Positions 25,506-35,360 of a DNA stretch of 57,300 nt are shown one piece after another. The stretch comes from UBA7359 sp964523895 (GTDB taxonomy: Bacteria; Pseudomonadota; Gammaproteobacteria; Eutrophobiales; Eutrophobiaceae), in assembly GCA_964523895.1 (NCBI GenBank), contig CAZGBJ010000017.1:1-57300 (forward strand). Direction: 5' to 3'. The notes under the pieces were generated by a model, which was not told the DNA's origin, did not search any database, and worked only from the letters and a program-made list of their open reading frames with translations. A program made the position numbers and the translations under genes. Within the stretch, counting starts at the first letter, position 1. The number at the start of each line of letters is the position of its first letter.

Positions 25506-26342
25506 TTATTTTCTCGCTCCCGGTCCGTTTGCGGGTAACCCGTTACTCATATAAGTATGGAAATATTCCAGGTTACGATATTCTTCACCTTGCAACTCAA
25601 ACGGTTTTGCACGGACCTGCTTATTACATCCCGCGTAACGTCTTTGTAAGGTCCCCATCTCTTCCCATTTGGATCGAAAAACAGGGAAATGGGTAGTTTG
25701 TCCCATGGCAGGACTGAGGATGTCTGCACGAATCTTATTGCCTGGATTTGCTATATGGCAGGTAGAACAGGCCATGTTGAGTTGGCCGCGACGTGAATAA
25801 TAGAATTTTTTTCCTTTTTCGTAGGCCTCTATTGCTCGTGGATCATCAGGAACAATTACATTGACCGGATTATCCCGTGAGGTATAAGCCATGTAGGCAG
25901 AAATAGATGCTATTTCACCTTTGCCATACTTTAATGGTTTTTCTCCATGCTTCTCACGGCATTCATTAATAGCCAGTTCCAGTGTTATAACGCGTCCGCT
26001 TTCAGCATCAAACAATGGATAATTTTGTTTTATGCCAATGCCACCATCAGGGAAACAGTCTGCATAGGTTTTGCCGTCCTTAAAGGGTGTTGAAAAAAGT
26101 TCCTCTCCGGTATCAACAGCAATTTCATAGGGTGGAAACTCTTCGATCTCTTGCCACTGTTCCCTTGCGTTTTCATCCAGAGCATAGACACCATTGGCAT
26201 AATCTTCAAACGCTACATCGGGGAACATTTCCTGATAATACTGCCTGATCATTTCAAGGTCAGACTCTGGATCTGCGTACGATGAATTTGCCACCGATAA
26301 AAAACCTAGCAATACAAGAACCAAACAAATTTTATTCATCAT
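25506..26342 (-). CDS. soxA: Sulfur-oxidation cytochrome SoxA
   Basis: This 278-residue periplasmic c-type cytochrome has a Sec signal peptide. It has one heme motif, C192-STC-H196, and the C239 in RRYAGCN as the expected axial (persulfide) heme ligand. The N-terminal half keeps lone cysteines (C96, C128) but no second CXXCH, so it is a mono-heme SoxA. With SoxX it joins thiosulfate to the SoxY swinging-arm cysteine. Confidence 0.93.
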   Translation of the reverse strand: MMNKICLVLVLLGFLSVANSSYADPESDLEMIRQYYQEMFPDVAFEDYANGVYALDENAREQWQEIEEFPPYEIAVDTGEELFSTPFKDGKTYADCFPDGGIGIKQNYPLFDAESGRVITLELAINECREKHGEKPLKYGKGEIASISAYMAYTSRDNPVNVIVPDDPRAIEAYEKGKKFYYSRRGQLNMACSTCHIANPGNKIRADILSPAMGQTTHFPVFRSKWEEMGTLQRRYAGCNKQVRAKPFELQGEEYRNLEYFHTYMSNGLPANGPGARK

Positions 26343-26368
26343 AATATTATTTTTCCGAAAAAATAGTT

Positions 26369-26671
26369 TTATTTAATAACGGCTTCAGTCGTTTTAGTTT
26401 CGCCGGTATTGTCAATCCAGCTTAGTGTCAATGGGTCTCCTTTCTGACCGCCTGAAAAGGAGAAAGCCAGATAAGGGTTCTTTGATACGGCACGTCCAAA
26501 ATTAGCGATAAATACCGTTTTTTCTTTGTACATACAGCTAAGTTCCTGTATGAATTTTGCTGGAATGGTTTCTCCCGTTTCCTTATCTTTTCGAAGTCCG
26601 GTTTCCATGGGATGTTGTGCCAACAACTTGACTGAAACCATGTCTTTTCTCATTTTAGCTTTAACTTTCAT
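26369..26671 (-). CDS. soxZ: Sulfur-carrier complex protein SoxZ
   Basis: This 100-residue immunoglobulin-like partner of SoxY has the KLLAQHPMETGLRKD start and the NPYLAFSFSGGQKGDPLTLSW end typical of SoxZ. It has no signal peptide and is exported with SoxY. It follows soxY by 21 bp. Confidence 0.95.
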   Translation of the reverse strand: MKVKAKMRKDMVSVKLLAQHPMETGLRKDKETGETIPAKFIQELSCMYKEKTVFIANFGRAVSKNPYLAFSFSGGQKGDPLTLSWIDNTGETKTTEAVIK

Positions 26672-26692
26672 TTTATATTCCTCATTCGAACA

Positions 26693-27151
26693 TTAACCAC
26701 CACAACCACCAATGGTAACTTTCACTTCTTTTTGAGTGCTATACAGTTTCCCATCGGCCTTAACAACGGCAGTCACATTCATTGTTTCACCCAGACGAAT
26801 GCGCACTGAAACGTCTGCCGCAGTGCCTTCCGGAATAGTGAATGAGGCCGCAAGAGGTTGCGGATTTTTTTCTGCAAAAATACTAATGTTGCTCACATTC
26901 GGCAGATCAGTCTTAACCGTTACCGGTACCACAGCACCATTCTCTGCAATTTCAGGAATTTTAAACTTGATCTGATCACTGCTAACAAGCTCTTTACTAT
27001 CAAACATTCCAAGCAATGCATCATCGGTAGTATCTGCATCAAAGGCCTTGGACCATTTTGCAAAAACGATTCCTGGCATTAAAGCTAGCGCACTAAACGC
27101 CGTTGTAAAACTCAACATGCCACGTAAAAGCAACCTTCTTTTATAAAACAT
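26693..27151 (-). CDS. soxY: Sulfur-carrier protein SoxY
   Basis: This 152-residue protein has a twin-arginine-type signal (YKRRLLLRGML plus a hydrophobic stretch). It ends in GGCGG, the flexible arm whose Cys carries sulfur intermediates during thiosulfate oxidation. It follows soxX by 29 bp. Confidence 0.96.
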   Translation of the reverse strand: MFYKRRLLLRGMLSFTTAFSALALMPGIVFAKWSKAFDADTTDDALLGMFDSKELVSSDQIKFKIPEIAENGAVVPVTVKTDLPNVSNISIFAEKNPQPLAASFTIPEGTAADVSVRIRLGETMNVTAVVKADGKLYSTQKEVKVTIGGCGG

Positions 27152-27180
27152 TATTTATCTCCAACTCATAAATCCAAATA

Positions 27181-27537
27181 TTATAAGGAATAGATATAAT
27201 CAACGACTTTATCTATCTCCTCTTCCGTCAACATCCTGTGTTTGCCAAACGGTGGCATTGATGTTGCCGGATTTCGTTTTGTTGCATCCCATATCTGATC
27301 CCGTAGTTTGCCCTTGTCAGGATAGCGTATTTGCATACTAACCAGAGCAGGACCCAGTGCTCCTGGTAGTTCACCATCTTCAATAACATGACACCCCAGG
27401 CAATTACCTTTTTTTCTATCGAAGGCAATCTCCTTGCCTGTTTTATTTGATGAACTTCCATCAACGGCAGATACATGGTGAAGTCCAACCAGAAATAAAA
27501 CCAATACCGAGACGAGTTGTATCAATTTTTTCATCAT
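27181..27537 (-). CDS. soxX: Sulfur-oxidation cytochrome SoxX
   Basis: This 118-residue mono-heme cytochrome c has a signal peptide, heme motif CLGCH near residue 46 and the axial-ligand Met in SMPPFGKH near residue 93. The size and the PGALGP and NPATSMPPFG motifs fit SoxX. It pairs with SoxA. Confidence 0.92.
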   Translation of the reverse strand: MMKKLIQLVSVLVLFLVGLHHVSAVDGSSSNKTGKEIAFDRKKGNCLGCHVIEDGELPGALGPALVSMQIRYPDKGKLRDQIWDATKRNPATSMPPFGKHRMLTEEEIDKVVDYIYSL

Positions 27538-27574
27538 TTGATTTTATACTCTCTTTAATTTATTTAAACTTTAT

Positions 27575-28540
27575 TCACTTTTGGTTTTTTTCGAGAATGA
27601 AAACAACCGCCGCCGCAACATCCTCGTCACTTAAACTACTATTTCCACCTTTCGCTGGCATAACTCCAGTGTCACCGGTAAATCCCTCTATCGCGTTTTT
27701 AACTAATTCATCCATACCTTTAGAAACACGATTTTTCCAGGCATCCAAATCGCCAAGCTTCGGAGCACCAGCCAAACCATCGCCATGACATAGTACACAG
27801 GATTGCTCATAAACAATCATACCTTGTGTGTCTGCTGTTCCCGTCATCCTTTCTGTCTTTGTTCGAAGTTTATCGGATAATTCCTTGTTTTTTCCCAGAT
27901 GTTCTAATGGAGTAATTCCTTTGATTGCAGATGTTACCTTTATTGAGTCGGGATCTTTGCAATCATTCATACAAGCAGGATTTTTTACATCAGGACGGGG
28001 GTCAAGAAAAAAACCATCTTTGTTCGGCATTTCAATATCAGTGAAATTGTCCTTCGTTAAAACGAAATCTTCATCTACGATATCATTCAGATTCAAAACG
28101 TAGGCAGTGATAGCATAGGTCTCATCATTGCTCAGGGATTGCGGCGCTGTAAATGGCATTGCCCTGTGAATATAATCCCACAGGGTACTGGCGTAAGGCC
28201 AATAACTGCCCACCGTTTTTTCAGGTCTGTCCTCCGTTAATGTATCTTCGCCACCAGCTAGTTTAGGCCAGCGCCCTTCTCCTTCTCCAAACAGCCCGTG
28301 ACAAGTTGAACACTTTTCTTCATACAATGATTCGCCATCGGCAACGGAACCGCTGCCTGCTGGCAGACCAACACCATCGGGTCTTACATCAATATCCCAA
28401 CCGGCTATTTCCTCATCCGATGCCGGCTGGCCTAATCCGTAATAGCCAGGCTCTTTGGCAAAAACGCTGGGACTCAGAACCCCGATTAATACTAAGACAA
28501 AAATCGCTTTTAAGTTGAGAACCCTAAGCCAACTGTACAT
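27575..28540 (-). CDS. soxD: Sulfur dehydrogenase diheme cytochrome SoxD
   Basis: This periplasmic cytochrome of about 321 residues has two heme motifs (CSTCH and CVLCH). It takes electrons from SoxC in the oxidation of the SoxY-bound sulfane. The chosen ATG at 28540 begins a normal signal peptide (YSWLRVLNLKAIFVLVLIG). A longer frame starting at 28669 would put 43 non-signal residues in front and overlap soxC by 146 bp. With the shorter start, the overlap with soxC is 17 bp. Confidence 0.92.
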   Translation of the reverse strand: MYSWLRVLNLKAIFVLVLIGVLSPSVFAKEPGYYGLGQPASDEEIAGWDIDVRPDGVGLPAGSGSVADGESLYEEKCSTCHGLFGEGEGRWPKLAGGEDTLTEDRPEKTVGSYWPYASTLWDYIHRAMPFTAPQSLSNDETYAITAYVLNLNDIVDEDFVLTKDNFTDIEMPNKDGFFLDPRPDVKNPACMNDCKDPDSIKVTSAIKGITPLEHLGKNKELSDKLRTKTERMTGTADTQGMIVYEQSCVLCHGDGLAGAPKLGDLDAWKNRVSKGMDELVKNAIEGFTGDTGVMPAKGGNSSLSDEDVAAAVVFILEKNQK

Positions 28541-29843
28541 TACTAACAGTCCCGTCTTTGTCCAACTTCCATGTATGTATGGAATTTTTATGGTAAATGG
28601 AATTGCTTCCACGGCTATCACGAAGTTGGGCAAGCGTCGGTTGCACATAACCGGTTTCATCAATAGCACGGCTTTGTAACAGCAAGGGTTCTCCCTGCCA
28701 ATTGAGCTCCATACTAAATCGAGTTAAGGCCTTGGATAACACCAACCCTTTCAGCTTCGCCGTTCTCCAACTAACACCACCATCGAGAGAAACATCCACG
28801 CGTTTGATTTTACCTCGACCCGACCAGCTCAGGCCTTGCAGTTCATGAATTCCTTTACGAAGCATGGGACGTTCCGGACAGGGAGAGGTTATGACCGAAT
28901 TTGCTTCCTGAATAAAAGTAAATTTTCGTGCGCGTCCATCGGGCATCAAGTCAGTGTATTTGGATGTTTCTTCGCGCTGGTACCATGGCTTGTCACCGAT
29001 TTCCAGACGGCGTAACCATTTAATACTGGTATTACCTTCCCAGCCTGGATTGAATAAGCGCAAAGGGTATCCTTGTTCTGGCCGTAACATTTCGCCGTTT
29101 TGCGCATAAACAATAAGCGAATCATCGAGAGCTTTTTCCATCGGTATGCTGCGTGTCATGGCAGCGCCATCTGCACCTTCGGCAAGGATCCACTTTGCTT
29201 TTTTATTGAAACCCACTTCTTCCAGCAAGGTTGACAATTTAACCCCCGTCCATTCACAACAACTCAGCATTCCATGGGTAAACTGTAGCGCCTCCATCTG
29301 TGTACCACGCCATTCCATACCGCCATTTGCCGGGCATTCTAGAAAATGAATGACCGATTCAGACGGGAAATTCATTAATTCATCCATGGTAAAAATCAAC
29401 GGTCGTTTGACCATGCCATGAATCATTAACCTGTGTTTATCCGGATGCACATCGGGTACACCACCATGATAGCGCTCAAAAACCAGACCACTTGGCGTGA
29501 TGATGCCTTTCATTTCATGCAATGGGGTCATGCTAATCGATGAGATGGGTGATGCTGTCAGCCAGGAGACGGTACGGCGTACCACATCTTGTTCATATTT
29601 TGCCGGCATTCCATAAGGTTCAGACACAACGCCCCTGCCGAGTGAACGTGTCCAGGCGGGCACGTTCGGCGGCAGCGATTCGTCTGCAGCCATAACCCTG
29701 CCAGCGCTCGCTGCAAAGGTCGTTCCAAATGCTAGCTTGATACCGTTGAGGAGAAAATCGCGTCTTTTTTGCTGCGGCAATTGCACAGCTTCAGATCGGA
29801 TTTCGTTTAATATGTTAGTTTGTTCTTTTTCTAAGTCTTTCAT
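28524..29843 (-). CDS. soxC: Sulfur dehydrogenase molybdenum subunit SoxC
   Basis: This 439-residue sulfite-oxidase-family protein has a twin-arginine signal (KRRDFLLNG). The Moco-binding cysteine is in HFLECPANGG near residue 175. The dimerisation domain follows (SWSGRGKIKRVDVSLDGG). Having SoxCD means that sulfane sulfur can be fully oxidised to sulfate without storing globules. It is the first gene of the sox operon. The upstream 127 bp are AT-rich, with a small palindrome at 29932..29944. Confidence 0.94.
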   Translation of the reverse strand: MKDLEKEQTNILNEIRSEAVQLPQQKRRDFLLNGIKLAFGTTFAASAGRVMAADESLPPNVPAWTRSLGRGVVSEPYGMPAKYEQDVVRRTVSWLTASPISSISMTPLHEMKGIITPSGLVFERYHGGVPDVHPDKHRLMIHGMVKRPLIFTMDELMNFPSESVIHFLECPANGGMEWRGTQMEALQFTHGMLSCCEWTGVKLSTLLEEVGFNKKAKWILAEGADGAAMTRSIPMEKALDDSLIVYAQNGEMLRPEQGYPLRLFNPGWEGNTSIKWLRRLEIGDKPWYQREETSKYTDLMPDGRARKFTFIQEANSVITSPCPERPMLRKGIHELQGLSWSGRGKIKRVDVSLDGGVSWRTAKLKGLVLSKALTRFSMELNWQGEPLLLQSRAIDETGYVQPTLAQLRDSRGSNSIYHKNSIHTWKLDKDGTVSNVQLA

Positions 29844-29970
29844 TTATAAGATATTATATCTACATATAATTTTTTTATATATATTTATATTTTATTGTTA
29901 TAAAAAAACTTTATCAATATCAAATGATTGTAAACCCTGGGTTTGTTATAACCTTTTAGCTTACAGAATA

Positions 29971-30948
29971 TTATTTACCGGCGATTAAAATACTGACCTT
30001 ATTCGGTAAAAGTATACGCTGCTTGAATTCGAACCCCACTTGCTGCAACCAATTCCGATACTCTTTTTCAGTATAGGCCTGACCCTCATCAAATACATTT
30101 AAAAATACCATATTAAATGCCACGATTTCTGCCGGTGACGTGCGTGAGTCATCGATGATCCGTCCAATAATATAGATTTCCGAACCTTCTTTTAGCACGC
30201 CATAGATATTGTGCAATGACTTGATAGCATCCGTAGATGACAGTATCTGTAAATAATTACATATAACAGCAGAATCAAAATTTCCTACTGGTGGTTCGGA
30301 AATAATATCAACTGTTTGTAGATTCACTCTTTCTTCAGCATCTTCCTCCTGGATTATTTTTTTGGCGACAGGTATGACACTATCTAGTTCAAGCACTGTT
30401 GCTTGCATTGAAGAATGGGCTTTCGTCAAAGCAATTGACACTCCCCCGGTTCCCCCACCAACATCGAGCATCTTGTTACAGCTTGAGAAATCGAATTGTT
30501 CTCCCAGCTGCTCCCCAAGGGCAATCGCGGAGGGGTGCAAACCCCTCAGGAAACGATCCAGATCGTCGTATGACATTTCGCCAAAATCAAGCTTGGCTTT
30601 TGGTTTAGCTTCGCGAATTGAATCCACTGATTGCAATGCATCATTCCAGCGGTCACGATAAAATTGATAGCGTCCACCGAGATATTCAGGCTTACCCTTC
30701 ACCAGGAAATGTTCTGTCTCTGCAGTGTTTGAAAAGACATCTGCTTCAACGGTTAATAATTCAGCCGCAACCAGGGCATAAAGTAACTGAGATAATTTCT
30801 GAGGTTTTACATTAAGTTTTTTAGCTATTTCATTACTATTCAATGGCTTATCAATAAGTTGTGAGAAAATATCTAGTTCCATGGCAGCGACCATGGCAAT
30901 GGAGGGAAAAACAGCAAAACCCAGTTTTTCTATTGTTTCAGCTTGCAA
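29971..30948 (-). CDS. SAM-dependent O-methyltransferase-like protein
   Basis: This 325-residue protein has an N-terminal dimerisation/winged-helix domain (residues 1-90) and a Rossmann SAM-binding domain with MLDVGGGTGGVS near residue 163. The family includes plant-type and carotenoid or quinone O-methyltransferases. The substrate cannot be assigned. It is followed by soxC on the same strand after 127 bp and is preceded by a broken gene. A link to either sulfur or aromatic metabolism is unproven. Confidence 0.8.
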   Translation of the reverse strand: MQAETIEKLGFAVFPSIAMVAAMELDIFSQLIDKPLNSNEIAKKLNVKPQKLSQLLYALVAAELLTVEADVFSNTAETEHFLVKGKPEYLGGRYQFYRDRWNDALQSVDSIREAKPKAKLDFGEMSYDDLDRFLRGLHPSAIALGEQLGEQFDFSSCNKMLDVGGGTGGVSIALTKAHSSMQATVLELDSVIPVAKKIIQEEDAEERVNLQTVDIISEPPVGNFDSAVICNYLQILSSTDAIKSLHNIYGVLKEGSEIYIIGRIIDDSRTSPAEIVAFNMVFLNVFDEGQAYTEKEYRNWLQQVGFEFKQRILLPNKVSILIAGK

Positions 30949-31022
30949 TTTTTTATCTCCTTAAATGATGCAGAAGGAATTGTGTGTTGATTCTGTTCTA
31001 TTCATCATGCCTTCCGGTATTA

Positions 31023-31385
31023 CTAGTCAAACCAGTCATCAAGTTGATCTGTCTTTAACTCTTCGATGGCGTAGTCATTAAAAGCCTTGTATGCCGTCCA
31101 GTGGACGATCTTGTCCTGAATTAATAATTGATCTTCTGATTGCTTATCGTCAGATTCATGGTGATATTTCTTGAGCATGGAATCGTGTAAGCATTACACT
31201 TTTGCATCGCCAAACTACCATAACACCTTGGTCGCGCCCAATTTCGCCTTGAGATGTTCTGGAAAGTTGAGTTCCACAAAAAAATGATTGGGTACTGCCC
31301 CTTCCATGTCCGTCACCCAGGCAAAAAATTCTTCAATGACGAGAGCATCAGTCTCACCGATTTTATTTATCGCGAATCTGGCCAT
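31023..31385 (-). pseudogene. Broken carboxymuconolactone-decarboxylase-like gene
   Basis: From the ATG at 31385 the minus strand encodes 56 residues (including AWVTDMEGAVPNHFFVELNF and KAKLGATKVLW) and then a stop at 31215. A shifted frame continues with KCNAYTIPCS, and another with KKYHHESDDKQSEDQ up to a stop at 31023. The pieces look like consecutive parts of one CMD/AhpD-like protein with an internal deletion, frameshifts and a lost C-terminus. The family name is a judgement from memory; the broken state is seen directly. Confidence 0.6.
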
Positions 31386-31405
31386 TTATCTCTACCATGT
31401 TAAAT

Positions 31406-32071
31406 TTATAAATTACGCCAATGTGGTGGGTAGGTCTTCTGGTAATAAGGTAATGCTTCAATCTGTTGTGACCATCTTAGAAGATTTGGATACTGATCGC
31501 TCAATGGATTAAAGGATAGATTTAATGTATCGGCTTCCGTTTTTCCCAGGGCGCGTTGTTGAATCATTAACAATGGGAAAAGTCCGATATCAGCCGCGCT
31601 CATTTCATCACCAGTCAACCATTTTTTCTGTTCAAGTATTTTCTCAAGATGATTTAGTTCTTGTTCTACTCTATCGACTGCCTGAATCATAAGATCACGC
31701 GATTCTTCAACACCACCAAAAAATATGGGTCGAACAATTTGTAAGGTATCTTGTTCCATATAGGAACATTGCTCCATCACTTGTGTCATGATCGAAGCAT
31801 GTTGTTTAGCCGTAGAACCAAATAGTTTCGATTTCGGATATTTTCGTTCAAGGTAAGAGAGTATTGCAATTGATTCGTAGACAACCGTATCCCCATCCTT
31901 GAGCACTGGCACCTTACCTCTTGGGTTCATGGACAGATACCAGTCTAATTTATTCTCACCTTTTGATACTCCTATACTAGTTAAATCGTAGACTAGAGAC
32001 TTGTGCTCGAGTGCGAGTAACACACGCCATACAAAGGGGCTGCCACTAATCCCGTATAAAGTAATTGACAT
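31406..32071 (-). CDS. Glutathione S-transferase
   Basis: This 221-residue GST has an N-terminal thioredoxin-like domain (GSPFVWRVLLALEHK, NPRGKVPVLKDGD, ESIAILSYLERKYP) and a helical C-terminal domain with LTGDEMSAADIGLFPLL. The ES motif for the glutathione gamma-glutamyl group is present. A detoxifying or ring-processing role in aromatic metabolism is possible. It lies 10 bp downstream of ppsR. Confidence 0.88.
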   Translation of the reverse strand: MSITLYGISGSPFVWRVLLALEHKSLVYDLTSIGVSKGENKLDWYLSMNPRGKVPVLKDGDTVVYESIAILSYLERKYPKSKLFGSTAKQHASIMTQVMEQCSYMEQDTLQIVRPIFFGGVEESRDLMIQAVDRVEQELNHLEKILEQKKWLTGDEMSAADIGLFPLLMIQQRALGKTEADTLNLSFNPLSDQYPNLLRWSQQIEALPYYQKTYPPHWRNL

Positions 32072-32081
32072 AATTTTACTC

Positions 32082-32891
32082 CTATCGTTTCAGGCCCTTG
32101 TCTTGAATGATTTGTGAGGCAATTTCCTCGACTGATGCATGTGTCACATCGAAGTAAGGGATGCGTTCAAATTGGTACATTTCTTCTATATCTTGTATTT
32201 CTTTTCTGCATTGTCTAATAGAGGCATAAGTGCTATCTGGTTTACGTTTTTGACGGATCTGCTGTAAGCGATCAGGATCAATAATTAGTCCATGAAGTTT
32301 CTCACGATGTGCGTGCAATATTTTTGGTAGTCTTGCAGACCCAATATCATCATCGGTCAATGGATAATTTGCTGCACGCAGTCCAAATTGCATGGCCATA
32401 AACACAGAAACAGGCGTCTTACCTGAACGTGAAACTCCAATCAGAATTATTTGTGCGTTTTTGAGTTGTTGTACACTGGCGCCATCGTCGTGAGTGAGTG
32501 TGAAGTTCATTGCCTCCATGCGTTTATCGTAAACCTTCTTGTCTGTTAGGCCATGAGAACGACCAGCAATATGGGTAGAATGTGCACCCAATTCTGCCTC
32601 CAGCGGATTGATAAAAGCATTAAATAAATCGAGTACTAAAGCGTTACATTTCCTCAATTTAGTGGTTAAATTACGATCGGTCAGAGTCGAAAAAACCAGG
32701 GGGCGCACTCCTGTCTCATCTTCGGTATGATTAATCAACTCGATAACTGGAGAAAGTTTATCCAGGGTTCGAACGAATGGAATGGTCATCTGCTCGAACT
32801 CCTCTTTTTCGAATTGAGTGAGTAGAGTACGGCCAATGGTTTCAGCTGTGATGCCTGTGCCATCGGAAATAAAAAAAACTTTACGCTTCAT
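32082..32891 (-). CDS. ppsR: PEP synthase regulatory protein (bifunctional kinase/pyrophosphorylase, DUF299)
   Basis: This 269-residue protein has the FFISDGTGITAETIG N-terminus and the P-loop GVSRSGKTP near residue 152, characteristic of the PpsR/DUF299 family. It inactivates PEP synthase by ADP-dependent phosphorylation of a threonine and reactivates it by phosphorolysis. It is encoded divergently from ppsA with a 45-bp gap, the usual pairing. Confidence 0.95.
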   Translation of the reverse strand: MKRKVFFISDGTGITAETIGRTLLTQFEKEEFEQMTIPFVRTLDKLSPVIELINHTEDETGVRPLVFSTLTDRNLTTKLRKCNALVLDLFNAFINPLEAELGAHSTHIAGRSHGLTDKKVYDKRMEAMNFTLTHDDGASVQQLKNAQIILIGVSRSGKTPVSVFMAMQFGLRAANYPLTDDDIGSARLPKILHAHREKLHGLIIDPDRLQQIRQKRKPDSTYASIRQCRKEIQDIEEMYQFERIPYFDVTHASVEEIASQIIQDKGLKR

Positions 32892-32936
32892 GGATTTTGA
32901 ATATCACGAATGTTAAATATTTGTCAGGAATTATAC

Positions 32937-35303
32937 ATGAATAATTATGTAATATGGTTTGAAAAACTGGGCATGAACGATGTTGAAATCGTCGGCGGTA
33001 AAAATGCCTCTTTAGGTGAAATGATTTCTAATCTTGCAGACTCTGGTGTCATGGTCCCCGGAGGTTATGCGACTACTGCGGATGCTTATCGTGAGTTTCT
33101 TAAACACGAAGGACTCGCCGATCGAATTAATAAAAACCTTTCTGAGCTTGATGTCGATAATATCGAAAATCTAACAGCCGCCGGTAAACAAATCAGACAA
33201 TGGATTATGGATGCGCCATTTCCACCACAACTTGAAAAAGAAATTAGTGAAGGCTATGTAGAGCTTGAAAAAAGAGCGGGTAAAAATGTCTCTGTCGCTG
33301 TACGTTCTTCAGCCACGGCAGAAGACTTACCTGATGCATCGTTTGCCGGACAACAGGAAACCTTTCTCAATATACGTGGCATTGATGACATTCTATTAAG
33401 AGTCAAAGAGGTGTTTGCCTCACTTTATAACGATCGCGCCATTGCCTACCGCGTTCACCAGGGCTTCGAACATGAAGTTGTTGCTTTATCAGCTGGTATT
33501 CAACAAATGGTACGCAGCGATCTGGGTTCAAGCGGTGTCATGTTCACATTAGATACTGAATCTGGTTTTGAAGATGTTGTTTTTATTACCTCGTCATTTG
33601 GTCTGGGTGAATGTGTTGTTCAGGGTTCAGTCAATCCGGATGAATTTTACGCTCACAAACCTGCTCTGGAAGCGGACAAGCAATCCATATTGAGAAGAAC
33701 GATGGGCAGTAAATTAGAGAAAATGATTTTCGATGAATCAGGAGAGAGTCCCACGATCATAGTCGAAGCATCAGAGTCTGAACGCACGAGTTTCTCCCTC
33801 AAAGATGAAGACATTGAAGAGCTGGCACGTTATGCCTTGACCATAGAAAAACACTACGGCCGTCCGATGGATATCGAATGGGGTAAAGATGGTGAAAATA
33901 GCAAGCTCTATATCCTTCAGGCAAGACCAGAGACGGTCAAAAGTCGTGCCTCAGGCAAAAGTATTGAACGTTACATAATGAATGAGCGTTCTGAAATTTT
34001 GGTGACGGGAAGAAGTATTGGTCAACGCATAGGTAATGGCCCTGTAAAAATTATTTCAGATATTAAATATATGGATGAAGTAAAAGAAGGTGATGTGTTG
34101 ATAACGGATATGACTGATCCTGATTGGGAACCCGTTATGAAACGGGCTTCGGCTATCGTCACCAATCGTGGTGGTCGTACCTGTCATGCAGCGATCATTG
34201 CCAGAGAACTGGGCATCCCCGCTGTAGTCGGAACTTCCAACGGCACAGAAGAACTTGCTGGCGTCGATGCAGTTACTGTTTCATGTTCTGAGGGTGACAC
34301 TGGTTTTATTTATGAAGGAATACTGCCGTATGAATTGAAAAACATACAGCTTGATTCCATGCCGGAAATTGATTTGAAGGTGATGATGAATGTCGGTAAT
34401 CCAGATCGGGCATTTGATTTTGCCTCTTATCCGAATCACGGTGTTGGCCTGGCACGTCTGGAATTTATTATTAACAGGATGATAGGCGTGCATCCCAAAG
34501 CATTAATAAATATGGACACCATGCCAAATAATATCAAGACAACAATTCAAAAAAGAATTTCCGGTTATAGTTCTCCGGTTGATTTTTTTATCGATAAATT
34601 AACAGAAGGCATATCAACTTTAGGGGCTGCGTTTGCGCCAAACCCGGTCATCGTTCGAATGTCAGACTTTAAATCTAATGAGTATTACAATCTCATCGGC
34701 GGGGATCAGTTTGAACCAAAAGAAGAAAACCCGATGCTTGGTTTTCGCGGTGCATCTCGATATATTTCAGAAACATTTAGAGATTGCTTCGAAATGGAAT
34801 GTAAGGCCTTCGTCAAAGTCCGTAATGACATGGGACTCACTAATGTTCAATTAATGGTGCCATTTGTACGTACGGTTGATGAAGCAAGACAAGTCACCGA
34901 ACTGCTAAAAGAGAATGGTCTGGAACGAGGTAAAGATGGTCTAAAAGTTATTATGATGTGCGAATTACCTTCTAATGCATTATTAGCAAAAGATTTTCTT
35001 GAGTATTTTGATGGTTTCTCGATTGGCTCCAATGATTTGACACAATTGACATTGGGTCTGGATCGAGATTCAGGTCTGGTCGCAGATAAATTCGATGAAA
35101 GAAATCCGGCGGTCAAAGCCATGCTGCAAATGTCTATTAAAGCTTGTCTGGATGCAAATAAGTATATTGGTATCTGTGGACAGGGTCCCTCTGATCATCC
35201 TGATCTGGCGCAGTGGTTAATGGATCAAGGTATAGAAAGTGTTTCATTGAATCCAGACACTGTCATCGAGACCTGGTTATCATTGGCAGGGCAATCGATT
35301 TAA
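32937..35303 (+). CDS. ppsA: Phosphoenolpyruvate synthase
   Basis: This enzyme of about 788 residues makes PEP from pyruvate and ATP for gluconeogenesis. This fits growth on aromatics that end as pyruvate and acetyl-CoA. It has the ATP-grasp domain (VAVRSSATAEDLPDASFAGQ), the phosphohistidine swivel domain (GGRTCHAAIIARELGIPAVVG) and the PEP-binding barrel ending in GICGQGPSDHPD. The start chosen is the ATG at 32937, which has an AGGA site and yields MNNYVIWFEKLG as in other PpsA proteins. An ATG at 32910 has no ribosome site. Confidence 0.95.
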   Translation: MNNYVIWFEKLGMNDVEIVGGKNASLGEMISNLADSGVMVPGGYATTADAYREFLKHEGLADRINKNLSELDVDNIENLTAAGKQIRQWIMDAPFPPQLEKEISEGYVELEKRAGKNVSVAVRSSATAEDLPDASFAGQQETFLNIRGIDDILLRVKEVFASLYNDRAIAYRVHQGFEHEVVALSAGIQQMVRSDLGSSGVMFTLDTESGFEDVVFITSSFGLGECVVQGSVNPDEFYAHKPALEADKQSILRRTMGSKLEKMIFDESGESPTIIVEASESERTSFSLKDEDIEELARYALTIEKHYGRPMDIEWGKDGENSKLYILQARPETVKSRASGKSIERYIMNERSEILVTGRSIGQRIGNGPVKIISDIKYMDEVKEGDVLITDMTDPDWEPVMKRASAIVTNRGGRTCHAAIIARELGIPAVVGTSNGTEELAGVDAVTVSCSEGDTGFIYEGILPYELKNIQLDSMPEIDLKVMMNVGNPDRAFDFASYPNHGVGLARLEFIINRMIGVHPKALINMDTMPNNIKTTIQKRISGYSSPVDFFIDKLTEGISTLGAAFAPNPVIVRMSDFKSNEYYNLIGGDQFEPKEENPMLGFRGASRYISETFRDCFEMECKAFVKVRNDMGLTNVQLMVPFVRTVDEARQVTELLKENGLERGKDGLKVIMMCELPSNALLAKDFLEYFDGFSIGSNDLTQLTLGLDRDSGLVADKFDERNPAVKAMLQMSIKACLDANKYIGICGQGPSDHPDLAQWLMDQGIESVSLNPDTVIETWLSLAGQSI

Positions 35304-35360
35304 CTTATCAAGGTGCACGGATACTAAATAGAACAATAATATTATTTCAAGGGGAAAATT

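Noticed and set aside
29932..29944. AAACCC-t-GGGTTT palindrome upstream of soxC as a sox operator
   Set aside because: The arms are only 6 bp and the methyltransferase gene ends close by. No regulator is visible, so this cannot be separated from chance or a weak terminator.
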